From assembly GCF_030294985.1 (NCBI RefSeq), contig NZ_AP024718.1:1007001-1071000 (forward strand): 64,000 nt of DNA. Direction: 5' to 3'. Shown here one piece after another: positions 12,708-22,457 of this stretch. The stretch comes from Methylomarinovum tepidoasis (GTDB taxonomy: Bacteria > Pseudomonadota > Gammaproteobacteria > Methylococcales > Methylothermaceae). The notes beneath the pieces were generated by a model. The model was given only the letters and a program-made list of their open reading frames with translations. It made no database searches and was not told the DNA's origin. Made by a program: the position numbers and the translations under genes. Position 1 is the stretch's first letter, and each line of letters starts with the position of its first letter.

Positions 12708-14181
12708 GACGGTCGAATACCGTTCCCGGGGGCGGGTGCTGTTCATCGGCGCCACGGCGGTGCTGGCCCCCTGGCTGCGGCGCAACGACTGGCCGGAACC
12801 GTTGCGGCCGGCCTTCCTGCTGCTCGACGATGCGCCCGTCACCGCCGCTGTCCGGATGATGCGGGCTGCCGGCCAGGCGGTGTCCATCCAGGGGCATCTG
12901 GGTGCCTACCGGGTGCGACTGGACGACGGCCGGGACGTGGCCGCCGAACTGCTGGAGCCCGGCGAGGTCTTCGATCTGATCGTCGATGCCGGCGATCCCC
13001 CGCAGCTGGCGCGGGCGGTGGCGCCTTTCGGTTATTTCGCGCCCCTGGCGGAAGGCCGGGAACTGGCCGACGTGGTGGAGCGGCTGTCCGACTGGGTCGG
13101 CGAGTTCGAGAAACCCCGTTACTTCGCCTACCGGGCCGAACTTTGCGCCCGCCGCGGGGGGGGACGTGAAGGCTGCCGGCGCTGCGTCGATGCCTGTCCG
13201 GCCGAAGCCATCGCCCTGCGCCTGACCGCGGTCGAGGTCGATCCCTATCTGTGCCAGGGTTGCGGCGACTGCACCACGGTCTGTCCCACCGGGGCGCTGT
13301 CCTACCGCTGGCCGCCCCGTACGGAAAGCCTGCCCCGCTGGCTGGCGGCGCTCGAATCCCGTCCTGCGGCGCCGGTGGCGTTTGTCAACGCTCAACAGCC
13401 GGCCGAGCCCGGCGACGGCTGGCTGGTATTCCCGGTGCATTCGGTGGCCGCCTGCGGCCCGGAGGTGTGGCTGACGCTGCTGGCGGCCGGCGCCGCCGGG
13501 GTGTGGCTGCAGCGGACTGGGCTGACGGCGCCGAGCGTGGCGGCCCTGGAAGCTCAGTTCGGCTGGGTGGCGGCCCTGCTTCGGGGATTGGGGTATCGCC
13601 AGCGTGGCGTCGGCTGGCTGGAGCAGCTCCCGGAAGACGGCGCCGCAGCGCTTGTTTCCGAACCGGTGTCGTTGGCGGTGGTGGAAAGCAAAATTGACCA
13701 GTTGCGCCTGGCCTTGGCGCGGTTGACCGAAGTGGCGCCACTGCAACCGACGTCGGTGCTTCTGCCGTTCCCGGCGCCTTTGGGCGCGGTGGCCGTGAAT
13801 GCCGACCGCTGCACCCTGTGCTACGCCTGTGTCTCGGTGTGTCCCACCGGCGCCCTGCAGGCAGGCGGGGAATCCCCGCGGCTGGGGTTCGTGGAGGCGG
13901 CCTGTGTCCAGTGCGCCCAGTGTCAGAGCCAGTGTCCGGAAGCCGCCGTCACCCTCGAACCCCGTTGGCTGACCGATGCCGGACAGCGCCGCCGCCTGCG
14001 CTGGCTGCAGGAGGATGAGGTCTTGCACTGCCCCGACTGCGGCAAACCCTTCGGCAGCCGGCGGCTGGTGGAACAGGTCGCCGCCCGGATCGCCGGACAT
14101 CCCCTGTTCACCGGTTCCCGTCAGCGCCGGCGCCTATACCTGTGCGAAGACTGCCGCATCCGGGATCTGGCCCATGACTGA
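12673..14181 (+). CDS. Ferredoxin-like protein with two pairs of 4Fe-4S clusters and a zinc ribbon
   Basis: A 502-residue cytoplasmic protein. One bacterial-ferredoxin pair has cysteines at 168/171/175 and 194/197/200/204; a second pair lies at 380/383/386/390 and 411/414/417/421. The tail has two CxxC pairs (453/456 and 491/494), like a zinc ribbon. The first 150 residues resemble no domain I recognise. The architecture and the following TorD-like gene match the iron-sulfur protein found in formate-dehydrogenase accessory clusters of other Proteobacteria, so electron transfer or cofactor delivery to a molybdo-enzyme is plausible but inferred. The ATG at 12673 is preferred because GGAGGAAG at 12659-12666 is well spaced. 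Confidence 0.85.
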   Translation: MPETGPSGMTPETVEYRSRGRVLFIGATAVLAPWLRRNDWPEPLRPAFLLLDDAPVTAAVRMMRAAGQAVSIQGHLGAYRVRLDDGRDVAAELLEPGEVFDLIVDAGDPPQLARAVAPFGYFAPLAEGRELADVVERLSDWVGEFEKPRYFAYRAELCARRGGGREGCRRCVDACPAEAIALRLTAVEVDPYLCQGCGDCTTVCPTGALSYRWPPRTESLPRWLAALESRPAAPVAFVNAQQPAEPGDGWLVFPVHSVAACGPEVWLTLLAAGAAGVWLQRTGLTAPSVAALEAQFGWVAALLRGLGYRQRGVGWLEQLPEDGAAALVSEPVSLAVVESKIDQLRLALARLTEVAPLQPTSVLLPFPAPLGAVAVNADRCTLCYACVSVCPTGALQAGGESPRLGFVEAACVQCAQCQSQCPEAAVTLEPRWLTDAGQRRRLRWLQEDEVLHCPDCGKPFGSRRLVEQVAARIAGHPLFTGSRQRRRLYLCEDCRIRDLAHD

Positions 14182-14725
14182 CGCCCAGACCCGCGCCGAC
14201 CTGTACCTGCTGTTGGCCGCCCTGCTGCGCGAACCTCCGGAAGCGGTGCTGCTGGAGACCCTGAGAGCGCTGGAGGTGAGCGGTGACGACGAACTGGCCG
14301 AAGCCCTGCGCGCCCTGCAGGCGGCAGCGACCGGCGCCGATCCCGAAGCCCTCGTGGACGAATTCCATACCCTGTTCATCGGCGTCACCCAGGGGGAGCT
14401 GCTGCCTTATGCCTCCTGGTACCGTCGGGGATTTCTGCACGAGACGCCGCTGGTGGAGCTGCGCCACGATTTGGCCCGGCTGGGGATCTGCCGGAGTGGG
14501 CCGGGCGAACCGGAGGACCATGTCGCCGCCCTGTGCGAAGCGATGGCACTGCTGGTCCTGGAGGATCACCCCGGCCAGGGCGATTTCTTCCGGAACCACC
14601 TGGCGCCCTGGATCGGCCGCTTCTTCCGGGATCTGGCCCGGGCCGACGGGGCGGATTTCTACCGCCGGGTAGGTACGGTGGGGGAACGTTTCATGGCCCG
14701 GGATGCGCGTGTCTGGGGCGGCTGA
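14174..14725 (+). CDS. TorD-family molybdoenzyme chaperone
   Basis: A 183-residue all-helical protein of the TorD/DmsD/NarJ type, which binds apo-molybdoenzymes or their twin-arginine leaders during cofactor insertion. Visible family features are the N-terminal RADLYLLLAALLREPP, the central stretch VDEFHTLFIGVTQGELLPYASWYRRGFLHETPL (split here as EFHTLFIG and YASWY), and PEDHVAALCEAMALL. It overlaps the ferredoxin gene by 8 bp, so the two are coupled. No molybdoenzyme lies in the window; the likely client is encoded elsewhere. Confidence 0.9.
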   Translation: MTDAQTRADLYLLLAALLREPPEAVLLETLRALEVSGDDELAEALRALQAAATGADPEALVDEFHTLFIGVTQGELLPYASWYRRGFLHETPLVELRHDLARLGICRSGPGEPEDHVAALCEAMALLVLEDHPGQGDFFRNHLAPWIGRFFRDLARADGADFYRRVGTVGERFMARDARVWGG

Positions 14726-14728
14726 GCG

Positions 14729-15247
14729 TCACTCGGCAGCGGCGATACGCTTGCGGGCGATCTCGACGAACTTCTTCAGGTCGCCTTCGGCCTGTTTCTT
14801 GGGGACGATCAGCGCTTGATCCACGTCCAGGTAGATGAAGATGTATTTCTTGGTGTCCTCGATGCGGATCAGATCGCGCCAAGGGAAGCGGGTTTCCTCC
14901 TTGCCGCGCACCAGCAGCAGCGCTTGGGGTTCGAGCACCAGTTTGTAGTGGCCGGTCAGCTGCGCGATGTCCTCGGCGCTGTATAATTTGAGGGTGCGGC
15001 GCCGGATGTTGTATTTGATAATGAGCGGGGCGACGTAACGCCAGAGGATGGCCATGAGGCCGATGTAGATGGCGCCGGGGACGTTGCCGTAATAGAACCA
15101 TACGAAGAAAGCCAACAGGGCCATGATGGCGGGGAGCAGCACTTCGTGGCGGCGCAGGACCTTCTGAAAGTGTTCCTTGTCCTGCAGTTCGTGTTCGGTG
15201 AAAGCGGTCAGGTCCTGTTCCTGGAGGTCGTACTCGATCTGTAACAT
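14729..15247 (-). CDS. YcxB-like membrane protein
   Basis: A 172-residue protein convergent with the TorD gene (3-bp gap). Two adjacent TM helices (about 39-54 and 58-72) follow a charged N-terminus, and the C-terminal half (LKLYSAEDIAQLTG, WRDLIRIEDTKKYIFIYLD, ALIVPKKQ) matches the YcxB-like domain often found in small membrane proteins of unknown role. The ATG at 15247 gives MLQIEYDLQEQDL; a longer in-frame extension upstream runs antisense through gcvR and bcp and is a shadow. Function is unknown. Confidence 0.8.
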   Translation of the reverse strand: MLQIEYDLQEQDLTAFTEHELQDKEHFQKVLRRHEVLLPAIMALLAFFVWFYYGNVPGAIYIGLMAILWRYVAPLIIKYNIRRRTLKLYSAEDIAQLTGHYKLVLEPQALLLVRGKEETRFPWRDLIRIEDTKKYIFIYLDVDQALIVPKKQAEGDLKKFVEIARKRIAAAE

Positions 15248-15346
15248 GGGTCGCGGTTCCGTTTTTTCTTGTCGTGGAGGTCGATTTGGCGCTTCATTGT
15301 AACGTAACCGATCGCAGAATCCCGATCGTCGGGCTTTGGAGGACAC

Positions 15347-15883
15347 ATGCAACTGATCATTACCGCCTGGGGTGAGCCGGACGGCACGCTGTTCGAGCGA
15401 CTGCTGGCCAGTATCCGCGAAAGCGACTGCGAGGTGCGCGAGTGCCGCATGGCACGGATCGCCAGGGGGTGCGCCTGTTTCCTGCAGGTCCAGGGCAAGT
15501 GGAATCACATGGCGCGGCTGGAGAGCGCGCTTGCCGTGCTGGGACAGCAGGCGCAGATTTTCCATCACCGGCTGGAAGAGACGGACAGGGAAGGCGAGGA
15601 AGGAAGCAATGAGCTGCTCTACGTCGCCGACGTGGTGAGCCGCGAGCACGCCGGGGTGTTGGAGGGTCTGGTGGCCTTCTTTTCCCAGGCCGGCGTCGGC
15701 ATTCAGGACCTGCGCTGCAGCAGCTACCGCCTGCCCTACGTGGACGCCACCGTCTGTACCGTCCACATGCTGCTGCGGATTCCGCCGGGAATCGGGGTGC
15801 TGTCGCTGCGCGACGATTTCCTCGACTACTGCGAGCAGTTGCAGGTGGACGCCATTTTCGAACCGCTCAAACCCATCTTCTAG
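15347..15883 (+). CDS. gcvR: GcvR-like tandem ACT-domain regulator
   Basis: A 178-residue protein with two ACT-type domains (about 1-85 and 92-170). The second contains VVSREHAGVLEGLVAFFSQAGVGI and a short YRLPYVDATVCTVHMLL strand pair. In enteric bacteria GcvR binds GcvA and modulates glycine-cleavage genes. The location immediately before bcp (9-bp gap) reproduces the common gcvR-bcp order and supports the name. Regulatory targets cannot be inferred here, and no gcv genes are in the window. Confidence 0.8.
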   Translation: MQLIITAWGEPDGTLFERLLASIRESDCEVRECRMARIARGCACFLQVQGKWNHMARLESALAVLGQQAQIFHHRLEETDREGEEGSNELLYVADVVSREHAGVLEGLVAFFSQAGVGIQDLRCSSYRLPYVDATVCTVHMLLRIPPGIGVLSLRDDFLDYCEQLQVDAIFEPLKPIF

Positions 15884-15892
15884 GAGCGCGAC

Positions 15893-16381
15893 ATGAGTGA
15901 ATCCAACGTACAGGCAGGACAGCCGGTGCCGGATTTTTCCGCCCCCGCCACCGGCGGCAGGACCGTCCGGCTGTCGGACCTGAAGGGCAAATGGGTGGTG
16001 CTGTATTTCTATCCCAAGGACCACACGCCGGGCTGTACCCTGGAGGGCCGCGCCTTCCGCGACCATTACGAGGCATTCAAACAGCTGGGGGCGGAAATTT
16101 TCGGCGTCTCCCGCGACAGCCTCAAGACCCACGAGAACTTCAAGGCTCGCCAGGGGTTTCCCTTCGAGCTGATTTCGGACCAGGACGAAACCCTGTGCCG
16201 CCTGTTCGACGTCATCAGGCCCAAAAAGATGTTCGGCCGCGAATACCGCGGCATCGAGCGCAGCACCTTCCTCATCGATCCCGAGGGCCGGCTGGCGGCC
16301 GAGTGGCGCAAGGTCAAGGTCCAGGGCCACGTGGACGAGGTGCTCGCCAAACTCAGGGCGTTGCGGCAGGGGGGCGGCTGA
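15893..16381 (+). CDS. bcp: Thioredoxin-dependent peroxiredoxin Bcp/PrxQ
   Basis: A 162-residue peroxiredoxin that reduces hydroperoxides. The peroxidatic cysteine is Cys48 in YFYPKDHTPGCTLEG. The resolving cysteine found five residues later in E. coli Bcp is absent (Gly-Arg-Ala-Phe instead); the only other cysteine is Cys102, so it may work as a 1-Cys enzyme or use Cys102. The last 29 bp overlap the 3' end of the convergent permease gene. Confidence 0.95.
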   Translation: MSESNVQAGQPVPDFSAPATGGRTVRLSDLKGKWVVLYFYPKDHTPGCTLEGRAFRDHYEAFKQLGAEIFGVSRDSLKTHENFKARQGFPFELISDQDETLCRLFDVIRPKKMFGREYRGIERSTFLIDPEGRLAAEWRKVKVQGHVDEVLAKLRALRQGGG

Positions 16382-17549
16382 TTTCCTTGTGCCCGGGCGG
16401 CGGGCCGTGGCGCCGTTTGCGCTGGCGCGGCGGCTTGCGGCCTTTCTTGCTCTGGCCCACGTAACGGCCTTCCCGCGGCCAGGCGCTCAGCACCGCCTCC
16501 ACCAGGGTCGCCAGCGGAATGGCGAAAAACACCCCCCAGAATCCCCACAGCCCACCGAAAAACAGGATGGCGACGATGATCGCCACCGGATGCAGGTTGA
16601 CCACCTCCGAGAACAGGATCGGCACCAGCACCATGCCGTCGAGGGCCTGGATCACGAAGTAGGCGATGGTCACGTACCAGAAGGGATCGCTCAGTCCCCA
16701 CTGAAAATAGGCCACGATCAGCACCGGGAAGGTCACCACCGTGGCGCCGATATAGGGAATGATGACCGACAGCCCCACCAGCACCGACAAGAGCAGAGCG
16801 TAGTTGAGCCCCAGCAGGGAGAAGGTCAGAAAACTGACGCCGAAGACGATCAGGATCTCGATCACCTTGCCGCGGATGTAGTTGCCGATCTGGGCGTCCA
16901 CGTTGCGCCAGACCTGGGCGGTCAGGTGGATGTCCTTGGGCAGGTACTGTTTGAACCAGGCCAGAATGCGGTCCTTGTCCTTGAGGAAGAAGAACACCAA
17001 AAGCGGCACCAGGATCACGTATACGACGATGGCGATCAGGTTGACCACCGAGGCGTAGGAGTAGGTCAGGAGGCGCTGGCCCAGGAGGATGAATTCCTGG
17101 CGTATGGTGGCGATGAGCGCGTCGATCTGCTGCTGGCTGATGAATTCCGGATACAGTTCCGGCAAACGCTCTAGCAGAGCCAGCCCCTGGGTCACCATGT
17201 TGGGCAGTTGCTGGGCCAGCTGGGCCAGCTGCTGGTACAGCAGCGGCAACAGGGCGATGACGGTGAACAGCAGCAGAGCCATGAAGGCGACGAAGACGAG
17301 CATCACCGCCGCCAGCCGTGGCACGCCGCGCCGCTCCATGGCGCTCACCGGTCCCTCCAGCAGGTAGGCGATCACCAGGGCGGCGAACACCGGCATCAGC
17401 ATGTCCGCCAGCATCACCACCGCCAGGAAGCCGGCCACCAGCAGCAGGGTCAGGGCGACCGCCTGGGGAGTGGGGAACAGGCGTCGCAGGAAGCGCTGCA
17501 CGACTTGGGTCAGGGACGGGGCGGGGTCAGGGTGGGGCTGGGTCGGCAT
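16353..17549 (-). CDS. PerM/AI-2E-family membrane permease
   Basis: A 398-residue membrane protein of the AI-2 exporter/PerM superfamily, with about eight TM helices arranged as a hydrophobic N-terminal third, a long amphipathic central section (LAQLAQQLPNMVTQGLALLERLPE) and a C-terminal bundle with FIGATV-like PYIGATVVTFPV and ALDGMVLVPILFSEVVNLHPV. The ATG at 17549 starts before the first helix; the extension upstream is in the nrdA control region. The C-terminus is a basic, Pro-rich tail (RKPPRQRKRRHG). The substrate is unknown; a paralogue is at 47727. Confidence 0.88.
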   Translation of the reverse strand: MPTQPHPDPAPSLTQVVQRFLRRLFPTPQAVALTLLLVAGFLAVVMLADMLMPVFAALVIAYLLEGPVSAMERRGVPRLAAVMLVFVAFMALLLFTVIALLPLLYQQLAQLAQQLPNMVTQGLALLERLPELYPEFISQQQIDALIATIRQEFILLGQRLLTYSYASVVNLIAIVVYVILVPLLVFFFLKDKDRILAWFKQYLPKDIHLTAQVWRNVDAQIGNYIRGKVIEILIVFGVSFLTFSLLGLNYALLLSVLVGLSVIIPYIGATVVTFPVLIVAYFQWGLSDPFWYVTIAYFVIQALDGMVLVPILFSEVVNLHPVAIIVAILFFGGLWGFWGVFFAIPLATLVEAVLSAWPREGRYVGQSKKGRKPPRQRKRRHGPPPGHKEISRPPAATP

Positions 17550-17632
17550 GATGATTCTCGTTGGTATTGTCGGGGCATCCTCCTCGAGCGGGATATTGTG
17601 CCAAAGTCTTTGAGGTGGAAGGGAGTTTTTCC

Positions 17633-17652
17633 GTGTCCACAGGTTATCCACA
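17633..17652 (+). promoter_or_regulatory. DnaA boxes upstream of nrdA
   Basis: TTATCCACA at 17644-17652 is a perfect DnaA box. GTGTCCACA at 17633-17641 matches six of nine positions and lies one helical turn (11 bp) upstream. Paired DnaA boxes upstream of the promoter also occur at enteric nrdAB, where DnaA ties ribonucleotide reductase to replication. Confidence 0.75.
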
Positions 17653-17669
17653 GCCTTTCCGCCGGAAAA

Positions 17670-17717
17670 ACACAGGATATTGAGGTTGACATCCTCTGAA
17701 AGCACCGCCTATAGTGT
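17670..17717 (+). promoter_or_regulatory. Paired NrdR boxes at the nrdA promoter
   Basis: Box 1 (17670-17685) matches 12 of 16 positions of the NrdR consensus ACACWATATATWGTGT as I recall it. Box 2 (17702-17717) matches 11 of 16, including the complete right half TATAGTGT. Their 32-bp spacing is about three helical turns, as is usual for NrdR repressor sites. They overlap the -35 and -10 elements. Confidence 0.75.
17686..17715 (+). promoter_or_regulatory. Sigma70 promoter of nrdAB
   Basis: TTGACA at 17686-17691 and TATAGT at 17710-17715 with an 18-bp spacer form a near-consensus promoter 49 bp before the nrdA start codon. Confidence 0.8.
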
Positions 17718-17763
17718 TTTCAACATTCCGAAAATCCTGAATTCCGTCCAAGGGGGAACGCGT

Positions 17764-20589
<2,826 letters not shown>

Positions 20590-20609
20590 ATTCTGGAGGA
20601 GAAAGACCG

Positions 20610-21692
20610 ATGCTGAACTGGGACGACCCCCTCGAACAGATCAAACGCAAGCGACCGGCCGCGGACACCAAGGTCCACTTCGAACCGGTGGCCGCCGACA
20701 GCGAGGCTGCTGCGGCGGTGGACGGCGAGAAGCGCCTGGTGGGCGGCAGCGATCTGACCGCCAACATCGCCCCGATCAAATACCACTGGGCCTGGGACGC
20801 CTACATCAAGTCCCAGCGCAACTTCTGGTTGCCCACCGAGATCGGCATGGGTGAGGACCTGATGGCGCTGGGCAAGCTCAATGACAACGAGCGCCACACC
20901 TTCTTCACCACCTTCGCCACCCTCACCACCGCCGACGCCCTGCACCAGCGCAACCTGGCCCTGGCGGTATACGAGCGCATCACCGCGCCTGAAGTAGGGA
21001 TGGCCGTCATCGCCCAGATGCACCAGGAAACCATCCACTCGATGAGTTACCAGCACATCATCGAGTCCCTCAACTTCGACGAGGACGAAATCTACCTGCT
21101 GTATCAGAAGGTGCCGCAGATCCGCGCCAAGTTCGAATACAGCAACGCCCAGACGCACGCCCTCCAGGGGCAGGGCGGCGATCTTACCGATTACGTCCGC
21201 GGCCTGTTCTTCTACTACATGATCTTCGAGGGCGTCTGGTTCATGGCCAACTTCTGTCCCATCTTCTCCCTGCAGCGCCGCCGCCTGATGGTGCGCACCG
21301 GCGAGCAGCTGCAGTACATCGCCCGCGACGAGTCCGGCCACGTCGCCTTCGGCAAGGCCCTGATCCAGGCCCTGTGGCGCGAACACCCGGAAACCCGTAT
21401 CGACGAGTCCCAGGCACACAAGTTGATGGGCGAGGCGATGGAGTTGGAGCAGGCCTACGCCGAATATGCGGTCAAACCCATGCTCGGCTACGATCTGGCG
21501 CTCCACCTGCGCCACGTGCGCTATCTCGCCAACCGCCGCCTGCTCGACTTGGGACTAAACCCCCTCTACCAGGAAAGCGAGGCCGAAGTCCTGCCCTGGT
21601 GGGAGGAACAGATCGGTTTCCGCAAGGAGAAGAACTTCTTCGAGACCCGGGTGACGGAGTATCAGACGGGTGGGGCGTTGAGTTGGGATTGA
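20610..21692 (+). CDS. nrdB: Class Ia ribonucleoside-diphosphate reductase beta subunit
   Basis: A 360-residue ferritin-like subunit that houses the di-iron centre and tyrosyl radical. Predicted ligands are Asp109 (TTADAL), Glu140 and His143 (QETIH), Glu207 (FEGVW), and Glu241 and His244 (RDESGH). The radical tyrosine is Tyr147 (HSMSYQHI). So although FWLPTEI at 72-78 recalls chlamydial enzymes, the centre is of the standard tyrosyl type. The ATG at 20610 is chosen over an in-frame ATG at 20586 because of GGAGGAGAAAG at 20595-20605. Confidence 0.96.
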   Translation: MLNWDDPLEQIKRKRPAADTKVHFEPVAADSEAAAAVDGEKRLVGGSDLTANIAPIKYHWAWDAYIKSQRNFWLPTEIGMGEDLMALGKLNDNERHTFFTTFATLTTADALHQRNLALAVYERITAPEVGMAVIAQMHQETIHSMSYQHIIESLNFDEDEIYLLYQKVPQIRAKFEYSNAQTHALQGQGGDLTDYVRGLFFYYMIFEGVWFMANFCPIFSLQRRRLMVRTGEQLQYIARDESGHVAFGKALIQALWREHPETRIDESQAHKLMGEAMELEQAYAEYAVKPMLGYDLALHLRHVRYLANRRLLDLGLNPLYQESEAEVLPWWEEQIGFRKEKNFFETRVTEYQTGGALSWD

Positions 21693-21720
21693 AAAAAGCC
21701 CCGGAAAAAAGCCGGGGCTT
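21691..21720. terminator. Bidirectional terminator between nrdB and the pilin gene
   Basis: The stem AAGCCCCGG/CCGGGGCTT (21696-21704 and 21712-21720) encloses seven bases. Read on the minus strand it is followed by a six-T run at 21692-21697, so it is best for the pilin transcript; on the plus strand the T run is missing. Confidence 0.85.
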
Positions 21721-21737
21721 GACAATTAAACTGGAGT

Positions 21738-22232
21738 TTAGAACCCTGTTGGAGCTGATCCAAGCTTGTTACAAGAGCCGGGTAGATATTTGACAACTTT
21801 AGCTTGGTCGGAGCCGCATTCCCATTGACCAACCGCATTGCCAAGGTCTGAAGCCACGGTCATGGCAGTCCCATCCGTTTTTTCTGGAATTAAATATACA
21901 TATCCTTTTGTTCCTTCTAGGCCAACGTCAATATTTTGTATCTCTGCACGTACTGCGCCATCTGCATTCGTCTCTACCTTTGCTACATATTTAGATCCTG
22001 TGCTGTTTTCGCAGCCCCAATTTCCTTTCCCAGGCCCACTAGAGGCGGTTTGATATTTTTCAGTAATTGTAGTTCTGCAGGAACTCAAGGCTAACGTTAC
22101 CTCTGACATCTTCGCCTTTTTCGTATAATCCTGATATGCCGGCAACGCGATCGCCGCCAGAATCCCGATGATCGCCACCACGATCATCAGTTCGATGAGC
22201 GTGAAGCCCTGTTGGTTGCGTTGTTGCATCAT
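21738..22232 (-). CDS. pilA: Type IV major pilin
   Basis: A 164-residue prepilin. The short leader MMQQRNQQG is cleaved before Phe10, giving the mature N-terminus [20 protein letters not shown] with the essential Glu5 of the mature protein. The globular head contains four cysteines (SSCRTT, WGCENS, WECGSD, GSCNKL), enough for two disulfides. The ATG at 22232 follows AGGAGA. A sigma54 promoter lies at 22279-22295. The head-encoding half is clearly more AT-rich than its neighbours, as is usual for surface proteins under diversification or exchange. It stands alone, with no other pil genes near. Confidence 0.95.
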   Translation of the reverse strand: MMQQRNQQGFTLIELMIVVAIIGILAAIALPAYQDYTKKAKMSEVTLALSSCRTTITEKYQTASSGPGKGNWGCENSTGSKYVAKVETNADGAVRAEIQNIDVGLEGTKGYVYLIPEKTDGTAMTVASDLGNAVGQWECGSDQAKVVKYLPGSCNKLGSAPTGF

Positions 22233-22278
22233 ATCGATGTCTCCTGTGTGTGGTTGGTAGAAAGTTCGCTTTGAATAG

Positions 22279-22295
22279 AGCAATCCCCTTGCCAA
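22279..22295 (-). promoter_or_regulatory. Sigma54 promoter of the pilin gene
   Basis: On the minus strand TTGGCAAGGGGATTGCT has the invariant GG and GC of the -24/-12 elements with exactly ten bases between them, and matches TGGCA and TTGC fully. It lies 46 bp before the start codon, as in PilR-controlled pilA genes. Confidence 0.88.
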
Positions 22296-22403
22296 CTTTT
22301 CGATTCTTTGAAAATCAAGCAGATGGCGGGAAGCCAGCGCCGTCCGGGGCGGAATCATGGGTGATTCGTGGGCCGGTTTTGACAATTTTGTCACTTTCCG
22401 GGC

Positions 22404-22428
22404 AAAAAAATGCGCCCCGAAGGGCGCA
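22404..22428 (-). terminator. Rho-independent terminator of clpB
   Basis: On the minus strand the stem TGCGCCC/GGGCGCA with a four-base loop is followed by seven Ts (22404-22410), about 30 bp after the clpB stop. Confidence 0.93.
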
Positions 22429-22457
22429 CAAGGCAGGTTGAACGAGCAACGCGGGGT

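Noticed and set aside
15248..16330. Long N-terminal extension of the YcxB-like protein
   Set aside because: The in-frame extension runs antisense through gcvR and bcp, both clear genes, and lacks family similarity.
20822..20850. NrdB segment FWLPTEI suggesting a chlamydial-type metal centre without tyrosyl radical
   Set aside because: On alignment by eye the first ligand is Asp109 in TTADAL and Tyr147 is present, so it is a standard tyrosyl-radical subunit.
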